In this document: positions 1 to 6,986 of the stretch, one piece after another
Layout of the letters: each line of letters starts with the position of its first letter
Numbering within the stretch: the first letter of the stretch is position 1
DNA from: Betaproteobacteria bacterium
GTDB taxonomy: Bacteria > Pseudomonadota > Gammaproteobacteria > Burkholderiales > SG8-39
Assembly (NCBI GenBank): GCA_029858545.1
Contig: JAOUFA010000111.1
Span: forward strand, 1 to 9,807
Length of the DNA: 9,807 nt
Direction of reading: 5' to 3'
Program-made: the position numbers and the translations under genes
Notes under the pieces: model-generated
Seen by the model: the letters and a program-made list of their open reading frames with translations, nothing else
Told to the model about the DNA's origin: nothing
The model's database searches: none

Positions 1-1
1 T

Positions 2-310
2 GTCTTCTACTTTCTCTCCGGTCGCCGCCCCGACCTGGCCGGCTCCTCGATTGCCGTTTATTGCCTGATACTTTCGGCTTGCAGCGCGGTAGCGCTGTAT
101 TCGCGGGCAAAGGGGCGCGCGTGCTTTTTCGGCGCGGTCGTTCTCAATGCGCTGGTGGTGTTGCTGCTCTTCTACTTGGCGGCGACCAGGAACATCGGTG
201 GCAATTTCCTCGCAATGTTCCTGCTTACCGTACCGGCACCGCTCAATCTCGCCGCGGTCATGCTGGTGCGCAGGTCGCGGGCGCGCCGGGAAGATGCCGT
301 TGCCGCCTAG
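2..310 (+). CDS. C-terminal part of a small integral membrane protein (5' end outside window)
   Basis: The reading frame is open from the window edge to a TAG at 308-310 and gives 102 residues with no start codon visible at its 5' end. It contains three strongly hydrophobic stretches, at about residues 16-34, 41-61 and 69-89. Short polar loops separate them, including an SRAKGR segment. The C-terminus is basic (RRSRARRED) and is probably cytoplasmic by the positive-inside rule. I recognise no family motif, so the function is unknown. The composition and codon use look like a real gene, with G/C-rich third positions, whereas the overlapping +1 frame is Arg-rich and looks like a shadow. It could be a small multi-pass protein of 4-6 helices whose first part lies upstream. 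The next gene on the same strand begins about 75 nt later. Confidence 0.7.
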   Translation, partial: VFYFLSGRRPDLAGSSIAVYCLILSACSAVALYSRAKGRACFFGAVVLNALVVLLLFYLAATRNIGGNFLAMFLLTVPAPLNLAAVMLVRRSRARREDAVAA

Positions 311-385
311 GCTCGCGGACCTCGGGTGGACAAGATTCGCAAGACCAGGTCCGGCCGGCTGGCGAAGCACGGGTTTGGCCGCGAC

Positions 386-907
386 ATGAGTGCACACATC
401 CGCATCGCAATCCGATCCGATGCGCTGTGCCTGGGCGTGCTCGCCACGCAGGTGTTCCTCGATACCTACGCGACGTCCGGCATCCGGGCAGCGATCGCCG
501 CCGAGGTCGTCGCGTCGTTTTCCACGCAGGCGATGGAGGCGTGCATCGGCAGGCACGATGGCTATATCGGCGTGGCCGAACACGCCGGTCATCTGCTGGG
601 TTTCGTTCAGCTCGCGTTCGGCGCGCGGCACGACTTGGTCGCCTCGTCCGCGCCGGCGGAACTGGAGCGCCTGTACGTGCAGGCGCCGTTCACCGGCCAG
701 GGCATCGGCGCGGCGCTTCTTCGGCACGCCGAGCAGGCGGCCGCAACGCGCGGCAGCGCTGATCTGTGGCTGACCGCGTGGGAGCACAATCGACGCGCGC
801 TTCGATTCTACGTTCGTCATGACTATCGAGACCTGGGCGTCACGGATATTGAGTTGCAGGGCGAGCGCCATCGGAATCGGGTTCTCGCCAAGCGTCTGCG
901 TGGCTGA
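386..907 (+). CDS. GNAT-family N-acetyltransferase
   Basis: The product is a 173-residue protein of about the usual length for a single GNAT domain. It would transfer an acetyl group from acetyl-CoA to an amine; the substrate cannot be deduced. Motif A is clear: a beta-strand LERLYV at 94-98, then the pyrophosphate-binding turn GQGIG at 104-108, followed by the ALLRHAEQAA helix. Motif B follows at about 127-150 (LWLTAWEHN, then ALRFYVRHDY), with Tyr142 at the position often used as general acid. I chose the ATG at 386 because it starts just before the first GNAT strand (IRIAIRSDA). A GTG at 326 would add 20 basic residues unlike the family. Neither start has a good Shine-Dalgarno sequence. 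The end overlaps the next gene by 8 nt, which suggests co-translation with the phosphatase. The family is certain; the exact start is less so. Confidence 0.9.
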   Translation: MSAHIRIAIRSDALCLGVLATQVFLDTYATSGIRAAIAAEVVASFSTQAMEACIGRHDGYIGVAEHAGHLLGFVQLAFGARHDLVASSAPAELERLYVQAPFTGQGIGAALLRHAEQAAATRGSADLWLTAWEHNRRALRFYVRHDYRDLGVTDIELQGERHRNRVLAKRLRG

Positions 908-1571
908 ACGCGAAGTGGACGTTCTGTTCGATCTCGACGGCACGCTTACCGATCCCAGGCAGGGCATCGTCGCCTGCATCAGGCATGCGCTGAGTTCGTT
1001 GGCGTTGCCATCGCCCGACGATCGCGAGCTGGAGCGATTCATCGGGCCGCCGCTGCAGCAGAGCTTCGCGCTGCTTCTCGGCTTGGAACACCAGCATCGG
1101 GTCAACGATGCGGTGGCGCTCTATCGGGAGCGTTTTGCCGCGACCGGCCTGTTCGAGAACGCCGTGTACCCCGGCATTCCCGAGGCGCTCGCACAGTTGT
1201 GCGAGCGCGGTGCGCGCCTGCACCTGGCGACCTCCAAACCGCTCGTCTACGCCGAGCGCATCGTCGGGCACTTCGGCCTGCGCGGATTCTTTCGCTCGAT
1301 CCACGGCAGCGAACTCGACGGCCGCCGCTCGGACAAGGGCGAGCTGATCGCGCATCTGCTGCGCGTGGAGCGCGTGCCGCACGAGACCGGGCTGATGATC
1401 GGCGATCGTGCTCAGGATGTCCGCGGAGCGCAGGCGAACGACCTGCCTGCGATCGGCGTGCTGTGGGGCTACGGTTCGCGTGAGGAGCTCTCGGCGGCAG
1501 GCGCTCTGAGGCTGTGCGGGCGCCCCGCGCTGCTGGCCGAAGTGGTTACGTCACTCCACGGTGAATCGTGA
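900..1571 (+). CDS. HAD-superfamily hydrolase, phosphoglycolate-phosphatase-like
   Basis: This predicted soluble phosphatase of 223 residues has all four HAD motifs. Motif I is DLDGT at 11-15, with nucleophile Asp11 and acid/base Asp13. Motif II is Thr111 in LATSKP. Motif III is Lys146 in RSDKGEL. Motif IV is GDRAQD at 168-173. The helical insert between motif I and motif II (about residues 20-90) is a C1-type cap, as in Gph, PpaX and related phosphatases. The LWGYGSREEL stretch near the end is also typical of that branch. Likely substrates are small phosphoesters such as phosphoglycolate or nucleotides, but this is unproven. The frame is open back to an ATG at 819. That extra part is only the shadow of the acetyltransferase C-terminus, so I placed the start at GTG 900; GTG 915 is an alternative giving MDVLFDLDG. 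No strong ribosome site is seen, and coupling to the upstream gene would compensate. Confidence 0.9.
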   Translation: MAEREVDVLFDLDGTLTDPRQGIVACIRHALSSLALPSPDDRELERFIGPPLQQSFALLLGLEHQHRVNDAVALYRERFAATGLFENAVYPGIPEALAQLCERGARLHLATSKPLVYAERIVGHFGLRGFFRSIHGSELDGRRSDKGELIAHLLRVERVPHETGLMIGDRAQDVRGAQANDLPAIGVLWGYGSREELSAAGALRLCGRPALLAEVVTSLHGES

Positions 1572-1743
1572 GGAACGATCGGCGAACCCTGGGGTGGGGC
1601 ACGCGAAATGCGCATGTCGGCGCTCGACGCGGTGACGGGCCCGCGCGGCCGCAGAGCGGTAGCCTCGGGGCAGGTTCCAAGTGTGATAGCTTCGCGGCAT
1701 GGGACTTTACGCAAACTTTCATCATTCCTAGGCAGGCCCGGTC
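1572..1743. other. Intergenic gap between phosphatase and TlpA-like gene
   Basis: This 172-nt gap holds no convincing gene: the short frames through it are Arg/Gly-rich and start without ribosome sites. I found no hairpin followed by a T-tract after the phosphatase stop. The last 60 nt are less GC-rich than the surroundings (around 1680-1732) and are the most likely place for a promoter of the thioredoxin gene, but no good -35/-10 pair can be named. A weak AGG-type ribosome site at about 1731-1736 precedes the GTG start at 1744. Confidence 0.5.
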
Positions 1744-2547
1744 GTGCTCTCGCTGAATCTCGGCCCGCTGGCGCTGCCGATTGCGCCGCTGGTGGTGTTC
1801 GTCTCGCTGCTCGTCGCGGCCGCGGCGGGCAGCTTCGCCGCGCGCGGCGCGCAGGCGCGCATCGGCAATGTCCTGACCGACATGGTGATCGCGGCGCTGC
1901 TCGTCGCGCGCATCGCCTTCGTCGCCGAATGGTTCGATCTCTACCGCGCCGCGCCCTGGTCGATGCTCGACATTCGCGACGGCGGCTTCAACTTCTGGGC
2001 GGGGATCGCCGCGGCCCTGCTGTGGGTGATCTGGCGAAGCTGGCGGCGCACGGCGCTGCGAAAACCGCTCGCCATCGGACTCGCCTGCGGCGCGCTTGCC
2101 TGGGGAGCGCTTTCCGGCGCGATCCTGCTGATGGAGAACAGCGCGGTGCTGCCCAGGGTTTCCCTGGCGACGCTCGCGGGCGAGCCCGCCGACCTTGCCG
2201 TGCTCGCGGGCGGCAAGCCGATGGTGATCAATCTCTGGGCGACCTGGTGCCCGCCCTGCCGGCGCGAGATGCCGGTGCTCGCCGATGCGCAAAGGCAGCA
2301 CGGGAATATTCGTTTCGTGTTCGCCAACCAGGGCGAAGATGCGACGACGGTGCGCGATTACCTCGGCGCCGCGCGGCTCGAACTCGCCGACGTGCTGCTC
2401 GATCCGGGTTCGGCGCTCGGCGGTGCGGTCGGATCGAGGGCGCTGCCGACCACGCTCTTCTACGACGCGGGTGGAAGGCTGGTCGATACCCATCTCGGCG
2501 CGCTGTCGGAGGCGTCGCTGGCGAGCAAGCTGGACCGGTTGCGGTGA
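1744..2547 (+). CDS. Membrane-anchored TlpA-like thiol:disulfide oxidoreductase with Lgt-like N-terminal region
   Basis: The 267-residue product has two parts. Residues 1-130 contain about four hydrophobic helices (roughly 11-32, 43-63, 82-98 and 108-130). Residues 137-267 form a thioredoxin fold. The active site is W168-C169-P170-P171-C172, preceded by INLWAT as in TlpA/ResA proteins, with the cis-proline at Pro235 (ALPTT). The thioredoxin domain should face the periplasm and reduce or exchange disulfides there, for example in cytochrome c or CuA maturation. The membrane part, with ARIAFVAEW followed by DGGFNFWAG, resembles the middle of prolipoprotein diacylglyceryl transferase (Lgt). It is much shorter, and Trp stands where Lgt has its essential His in the SFHGG motif, so transferase activity is unlikely. 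The start is GTG 1744, after a weak AGG ribosome site. The gene converges with the lipoprotein gene at 2558. The fold is certain; the partner is unknown. Confidence 0.93.
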   Translation: MLSLNLGPLALPIAPLVVFVSLLVAAAAGSFAARGAQARIGNVLTDMVIAALLVARIAFVAEWFDLYRAAPWSMLDIRDGGFNFWAGIAAALLWVIWRSWRRTALRKPLAIGLACGALAWGALSGAILLMENSAVLPRVSLATLAGEPADLAVLAGGKPMVINLWATWCPPCRREMPVLADAQRQHGNIRFVFANQGEDATTVRDYLGAARLELADVLLDPGSALGGAVGSRALPTTLFYDAGGRLVDTHLGALSEASLASKLDRLR

Positions 2548-2552
2548 ACCAG

Positions 2553-2565
2553 GGCAGCTACTGCC
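2553..2565. terminator. Small hairpin between convergent genes (possible bidirectional terminator)
   Basis: A perfect 5-bp inverted repeat, GGCAG-cta-CTGCC, is centred on the stop codon of the lipoprotein gene (CTA on the + strand, TAG on the - strand). It fills the gap between the two convergent stop codons. Position and symmetry fit a bidirectional terminator, but the stem is short and neither side carries a T-tract. Rho-dependent termination or overlapping transcripts are equally possible. Confidence 0.25.
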
Positions 2566-3214
2566 GCACCAGGTAGTCCAGCGAGTGAAGACAGGAACCC
2601 CCGGCAGACGGCGCGCAGGCAGCGGGCTGGTCGGTATCCGAGTACATCCGGTTGGGCGTACCGCTGTCGTCCACGTAGACCGTCATAGAGTAGCTGCCGG
2701 CAGGCACGTGGGGGGTTGCCTGGGCGGCACTTACCGTGTAGCCAATCAATGTCGGCGCGAGCATCGTGGGAAGCGCGCCGCCGCCCAGCTTCGCGGGTGG
2801 GGTGGAGGGGCTCGTGGTTCCATCGGACCAGGCCGCAATGACCGCGACCAGGGTCGCGAGGTAGCCCGCCCTAACGCCGTCGACAATCGAAATGCTCTGC
2901 GATGTACCGGTACAACTCGCGTCGGTGGAGGAATAGAAGGTCATCGAAGCCGAGTACGATGAACCGGAGAACACTCTGCTCGTGGTGGTGTCGGCTGGTT
3001 GGCCGCCCACGTCCTGCCTCATTCTGCAGACACTGGTCCAGGTGCCGTTCAGTCGAGCGCTGCCACTGACGCTGTGGGCCATCAGGGATACGCTGTCGAC
3101 GCCGTTTTCGTTCCCGCCGCAGGCGGCGAGCATCAGGCTGAGTACGATGACAGAGACTGTGAACCGGGTCTGCGTGTGCGATGCGCGCCGTCCGGCAACG
3201 CTGGATGGAACCAC
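2558..3214 (-). CDS. Hypothetical lipoprotein with paired cysteines
   Basis: The product has 218 residues. It opens with a basic segment (about 9-17, RRASHTQTR) and a hydrophobic core (18-30), ending in the lipobox L29-A30-A31-C32 followed by GG. This is a classic type II signal, so the mature protein should be lipidated on Cys32 and sit at the periplasmic face of a membrane. The mature part is rich in Ser, Thr and Gly and has four more cysteines (63, 101, 200 and 208), enough for two disulfides. The pattern GTWTSVC, then a Ser/Thr-rich strand, then DASCTG is seen in other proteobacterial hypothetical lipoproteins with a beta-rich fold. I do not recognise a named family. The start is GTG 3214, supported by an AAGGGGG ribosome site 3 nt upstream. 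It is transcribed in the same direction as the hydroxylase operon behind it but probably from its own promoter. Confidence 0.8.
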   Translation of the reverse strand: MVPSSVAGRRASHTQTRFTVSVIVLSLMLAACGGNENGVDSVSLMAHSVSGSARLNGTWTSVCRMRQDVGGQPADTTTSRVFSGSSYSASMTFYSSTDASCTGTSQSISIVDGVRAGYLATLVAVIAAWSDGTTSPSTPPAKLGGGALPTMLAPTLIGYTVSAAQATPHVPAGSYSMTVYVDDSGTPNRMYSDTDQPAACAPSAGGSCLHSLDYLVRQ

Positions 3215-3217
3215 AAT

Positions 3218-3225
3218 CCCCCTTC
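3218..3225 (-). promoter_or_regulatory. Shine-Dalgarno site of the lipoprotein gene
   Basis: On the - strand the GTG at 3214 is preceded by GAAGGGGG and a 3-nt spacer (ATT). This purine run is the best ribosome site near the start and decides for GTG 3214, since no in-frame ATG precedes the lipobox. Confidence 0.55.
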
Positions 3226-3253
3226 GTCGTAGATCTACCCACTCCCTTCGAGC

Positions 3254-3282
3254 AGGCTACATGTCCCGGTACGCAGAATCAA
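3254..3282 (-). promoter_or_regulatory. Candidate promoter of the lipoprotein gene
   Basis: On the - strand a TTGATT (3282-3277) and a TAGCCT (3259-3254) are separated by 17 nt. They match the sigma-70 -35 and -10 consensus at 4/6 and 3/6 positions. Transcription would start near 3247, giving a leader of about 30 nt. The 10-bp palindrome GTAGATCTAC at 3229-3238 would fall in that leader. The match is modest and chance cannot be excluded. Confidence 0.25.
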
Positions 3283-3319
3283 GGGTTCCTGCGCGCAGTG
3301 CCCGGATCCTCGCTCCAAG

Positions 3320-3378
3320 CAAAACAACGTGTGGGCGGTCTGGCAGCCGCCGCCGCGATGTTTCGGACTGCGGCGGTG
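3320..3378 (-). terminator. Possible weak terminator of the hydroxylase operon
   Basis: Just past the monooxygenase stop, on the - strand, lie overlapping GC-rich inverted repeats. CCGCCGC and GCGGCGG pair across about 13 nt, and GGCGG/CCGCC (3334-3351) pairs across 8 nt. A T-rich stretch, TTGTTTTG (3327-3320), follows about 6 nt after the second stem. The elements of an intrinsic terminator are present but short, and the T-tract is interrupted and displaced, so this is a tentative call. Confidence 0.3.
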
Positions 3379-3384
3379 CCGGAG

Positions 3385-4599
3385 TCAGAACTGCGGCGGT
3401 ACCGCCACTTCGCGCATCAATATCTCGGGATCGTGGTGGCGCGCCGCCGCAACGCGTTCGGCCTCGCTGCCCGATTGCGCCTGCAGAAACGCCCCCAGCT
3501 CGCGCGCATGCGCGACGATCGCGTGACCGAAGGCGACACGCTTGGCTTCGTACGCCGCGAGTCCGTGTTCGATCGTGGGCGCCGCCGCGAGCGCATCGAC
3601 CAGCGCGACCGCGTCGCCCGCCGCCTTGGTGACGCCCATGCCGCAGTGCGGCCGCGCGATGAAGGCCGCGTCGCCGACCAGCACGACCCGGCCGAAGGCG
3701 AGACGCGTCGATTCCAGATCGAAGATCGCCTGAAAGAAGGGCCGCTCGGACAGGCGCACCACCTCGGCGAACTGCGGCGCGAGGAGCCGCTCGGCGTCGC
3801 GGCGCATTTCGTCGACCACCTCGTCGCGGATCAGGTCGGGCGAAATGGTGATCTCGTGCGGGCGACCGGCACGATCGGTGAGCAGCTCGCGCAGCTTTCC
3901 CGCTGCATCGGTGGGCCGGTACCAGACGAAGTTGTAGCGCCGCGCGCCGGCGCTCACTTCGTTGTCGTCGCCGGCGACCAGGTAGCCGAGCATCTGCTCG
4001 CGCGGGGTGAGGCAGAAGCCGAGGTAGTCGGCGAGCGCTTCGTAGGTCGCACGCGACAGCAGCCGCTCGTCGGTGAGCCCGCGCCACGCGACATAGCCGC
4101 CGTAGACGGGCTTCACCTGCGGCGCGTACTGGCGGCGCACCGTGGAGCGGATGCCGTCGGCAGCGACGAGCAGGTCGCCCGTTTCGCGTTGACCGTCAGC
4201 GAAGATCGCGCTGACCGAACCGCCGTCCTGTTCGATGCGCTCGAGGGTGCGGCCGAAATGGCAGCGCCCGGCGGGCAGCGCGTCCTTCAGCATGTGATAG
4301 ATCCGGCCCCAGGCGGTGAGGATCTGCGGCAGCGCGACCTTGCCGAGCAGTTTTCCGTCCTGGCCGATCGTCAGCCGGCCGAGCGAGGCGACACCCAGTG
4401 TCTCGTCGACCCGCGCGCCCGCGCGCAGCAGCGCCTCGCGCAGCTCGGGGTGGGTGACGATGCCCGCGCCGCGGCCGGCAAGTTCTTCGCCGCTCCTTTC
4501 ATAGACATCGACCTGCCAGCCTGCGCGCAAGAGCAGGTTGGCGCAGAACAGTCCCGCGTGCGAACCACCGATGATGAGCGCCCTTCGCGGCGCCGTCAT
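3385..4599 (-). CDS. FAD-dependent aromatic monooxygenase, 2,6-dihydroxypyridine-hydroxylase-like
   Basis: This is a 404-residue class A flavoprotein monooxygenase. It should hydroxylate a hydroxylated (hetero)aromatic ring using O2 and NAD(P)H in the cytoplasm. The N-terminal Rossmann motif is GGSHAG (11-16), with the ribose-binding Glu34 in YER. The middle DG motif is at 148-150 (AADGIRS). The GD motif is VLVGDAA at 307-312, followed by RPH (316-318) and the GVTKAAGDA helix. Several stretches recall dihydroxypyridine 3-hydroxylase of nicotine degradation: YERS, then AGRGAGIVTHPEL (41-53), YGGYVAWRG (166-174), a YNFVWYRP strand (222-229) and GDAA with RPH. The comparison is from memory; no alignment was run. 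The ATG overlaps the stop of the molybdenum subunit as ATGA, with GGGGAAGG just upstream, so it is translationally coupled and probably acts on that enzyme's product. The substrate is unknown. Confidence 0.93.
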   Translation of the reverse strand: MTAPRRALIIGGSHAGLFCANLLLRAGWQVDVYERSGEELAGRGAGIVTHPELREALLRAGARVDETLGVASLGRLTIGQDGKLLGKVALPQILTAWGRIYHMLKDALPAGRCHFGRTLERIEQDGGSVSAIFADGQRETGDLLVAADGIRSTVRRQYAPQVKPVYGGYVAWRGLTDERLLSRATYEALADYLGFCLTPREQMLGYLVAGDDNEVSAGARRYNFVWYRPTDAAGKLRELLTDRAGRPHEITISPDLIRDEVVDEMRRDAERLLAPQFAEVVRLSERPFFQAIFDLESTRLAFGRVVLVGDAAFIARPHCGMGVTKAAGDAVALVDALAAAPTIEHGLAAYEAKRVAFGHAIVAHARELGAFLQAQSGSEAERVAAARHHDPEILMREVAVPPQF

Positions 4600-6986
4600 A
4601 CCTTCCCCAGCGCCCGCAGCACGCGGTCGGGCGTGAAGGGTTGCGCGGTGAGGCGTGTCCCGAGCGGTGCAAGCGCGTCGTTCACCGCGTTCATCACCGC
4701 GCCGGGAGCTCCCGCGGTACCCGCCTCGCCCGCGCCTTTCGCGCCCAGTTCGGAGCCGCGCGTCGGTGTTTCGATGTGGCCGACGACGATGTCGGGCATC
4801 TCGCCCGCCATCGGCACCAGGTAGTCGGCGAGGTTGCCGTTCAGCAGCTGGCCGTTGTCGTCGTACAGGCATTCCTCGTAAAGTGCCGCGCCGATGCCCT
4901 GCACGATGCCGCCGCGGATCTGCTCGTCGACCAGCATCGGGTTGATGATCGTGCCGCAGTCCTCGACGCACCAGTGTTTGAGGAGTTTTACGAAGCCGGT
5001 CTCGACGTCGATCTCGACGAGCGAGGCCTGGATGCCGTTGGTGAAGGTGAAGCCGTATTCGCGCGGGGTGTAGTGTCGCGTTACGGTGAGTTCGGATTGG
5101 AATTTCATCGGCAGCGTATCGGGACGGAAATAGGCGACGCGGCCGACTTCGGCGAGGGCGAGCTTCGCCGCGCCGCTCAGCCGGTCGACCACCTCGTTGT
5201 TGACGATATCGAGCTTGGCCTTGTCCTCGTTGAGGATCGCCGCCGCGATGTCCAGAATGTTCGAGCGCAGCGCCTTGCCCGCCTGCAGCACCGCCTCGCC
5301 GCCGATGCCCGCGCCGCGCGAGGCCCAGGTGCCGCCGCCATAGGGCGTCACGCCGGTGTCGCCGGTGATTACCTTGACCTTGTCGATCGTCACGCCGAGC
5401 ACGCTCGCGGCGATTTGCGCGAAAATGCCCTCGCTGCCCTGTCCCTGCTCGGTGACGCTGCACAGAACGTTGACCATACCCGAGGGATCGAGACGCAGCG
5501 TCGCGCCGTCCTGCGCCGAGATGCGCGCCCCGCCCACGCCGTAGAACGCGGGCGAGGGGTTGGTCACCTCGATCATCGCCGCGAGGCCGATGCCGCGGTA
5601 GACGCCCTGCCTGCGCAGCGCCGCCTGCTCGGCACGCAACTTCGGGTAGTCCATCAGCGCGAGCAGCCGCTCGAGGCTCTGGTGGTGCGAGAGCTGCTCG
5701 AATTTGAGGCCCGAGGGAAAGGTGTAGGGATAGGCGTCGTCGGGAATCAGGTTCCTGCGGCGGAACTCCGCCGGATCGATGCCGAGCTTGTTCGCGGCGA
5801 GATCGACGATCGCCTCGGTGAGGGCCACCGCGATCGGATGGCCCACCGCGCGGTACTGGGAGGTGACGTTCTTGTTGGTGAACACCACGTTCAATCTCGC
5901 GCGGTAGTGCTTGTGCTTGTACGGGCCGCCGGTGAGGTTGACGACCTGGTTGCCCTCGATGCCGCTGGTGCGCGGATACACCGAATAGGGACCGATCGCG
6001 GTGAGGTCGTCGAGGTCGAAACCGATGATCTCGCCCGCCTTCGTGCAGGCGAGCCGCACGCGCACCCGGTGCTCGCGCGCGTGGATGTCGGTGAGAAAGG
6101 ACTCCATCCGGTCGGCGACGAACTTCACCGGCCGGCGCAGCATCACCGAGAGCGCCGCGGTCGCCATTTCGTCGGGATAGACGTGCACCTTGATGCCGAA
6201 CGAGCCGCCGACGTCCTTCGCGATCACGCGCACGTTCGACTCGGGGATGTCGAGGTGGCGCGCGAAGATGTCCTGCATCATGTGCGGCGCCTGGGTCGAG
6301 TGATAGACCGTCAGGCTGTGCTCGGCCGCGTTGTAGTCGGCGAGTATCGAGCGCCCTTCGAGGCAGACTCCGGTGTGGCGGCCGAAATCGTAGGTTTCCT
6401 CGACCACCAGATCCGCCTTTTGCCACGCCTGGTCGAAACCCTCGGTGACGAACTCGCGCTTGAAGCAGATGTTGTCGCCGAGTTCCGGGTGGATCACGGT
6501 CTTTCCGGCGAGCGCGGCCTCCATGTCGGTGACCACCGGCAGTTCCTCCCACTCGGCCTCGACGTAGGCGAGCGCATCCTCGGCCTGGGCGCGCGTCTCG
6601 GCGACCACCGCCGCGACGGCTTCGCCCTGCCAGCAGGCCCGCTCGATCGCGATCGCGTGCTGCGGCGGCGACTTGATGCCCTTCAGGTGGCCGAGCACCG
6701 CGACCCAGGGCGTGCAGTATTCGGCCACCGCGCGGCCGTCGAAGACGCCGAGCACGCCGGGCTGCTTCGCCGCCTTCGAAAGATCGAGCTTCTTCAGGCG
6801 CGCGTGCGCGTGCGGGCTGCGAAAGAACACCACGTGCGCGAGGCGTGGAAAGCGCAGGTCATCGACGTAGGTGCCGCGCCCCTGCAACAGGCGCTTGGCG
6901 TTGGCGCGCGGCGTGCTCTTGCCGATGTAGCCGAGATCGGTGCGCGTTCCCGGCGCGTGCAGCGGCAGTTCGGCGCGCGCGTTCAT
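4596..6986 (-). CDS. Xanthine-dehydrogenase-family molybdopterin-binding (large) subunit, CoxL-like
   Basis: This 796-residue catalytic subunit of a molybdenum hydroxylase binds the Mo cofactor and inserts water-derived oxygen into the substrate. The N-terminal a/b hammerhead domain spans about residues 18-145. Cofactor-contact motifs follow: GGSFG at 260-264, EQGQG at 513-517, and the late GAKGAGEAG at 748-756 with the conserved catalytic Glu754. The active-site loop is QYRAVGHP at 377-384. Form I CO dehydrogenase has AYxCSFR there and form II has AYRGAGR. The selenium/copper-site cysteine is absent, so CO is very unlikely as substrate; a heteroaromatic is more plausible. The frame extends back to 7166, but that part is a shadow of the iron-sulfur gene. 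ATG 6986 has an AGGGGG ribosome site and overlaps the upstream stop as ATGA. Length and domain order are normal for the family. Confidence 0.96.
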   Translation of the reverse strand: MNARAELPLHAPGTRTDLGYIGKSTPRANAKRLLQGRGTYVDDLRFPRLAHVVFFRSPHAHARLKKLDLSKAAKQPGVLGVFDGRAVAEYCTPWVAVLGHLKGIKSPPQHAIAIERACWQGEAVAAVVAETRAQAEDALAYVEAEWEELPVVTDMEAALAGKTVIHPELGDNICFKREFVTEGFDQAWQKADLVVEETYDFGRHTGVCLEGRSILADYNAAEHSLTVYHSTQAPHMMQDIFARHLDIPESNVRVIAKDVGGSFGIKVHVYPDEMATAALSVMLRRPVKFVADRMESFLTDIHAREHRVRVRLACTKAGEIIGFDLDDLTAIGPYSVYPRTSGIEGNQVVNLTGGPYKHKHYRARLNVVFTNKNVTSQYRAVGHPIAVALTEAIVDLAANKLGIDPAEFRRRNLIPDDAYPYTFPSGLKFEQLSHHQSLERLLALMDYPKLRAEQAALRRQGVYRGIGLAAMIEVTNPSPAFYGVGGARISAQDGATLRLDPSGMVNVLCSVTEQGQGSEGIFAQIAASVLGVTIDKVKVITGDTGVTPYGGGTWASRGAGIGGEAVLQAGKALRSNILDIAAAILNEDKAKLDIVNNEVVDRLSGAAKLALAEVGRVAYFRPDTLPMKFQSELTVTRHYTPREYGFTFTNGIQASLVEIDVETGFVKLLKHWCVEDCGTIINPMLVDEQIRGGIVQGIGAALYEECLYDDNGQLLNGNLADYLVPMAGEMPDIVVGHIETPTRGSELGAKGAGEAGTAGAPGAVMNAVNDALAPLGTRLTAQPFTPDRVLRALGKV

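Noticed and set aside
819..899. N-terminal extension of the HAD phosphatase to the ATG at 819
   Set aside because: It would overlap the acetyltransferase by 89 nt, has no ribosome site, and adds residues before motif I that are unlike the family.
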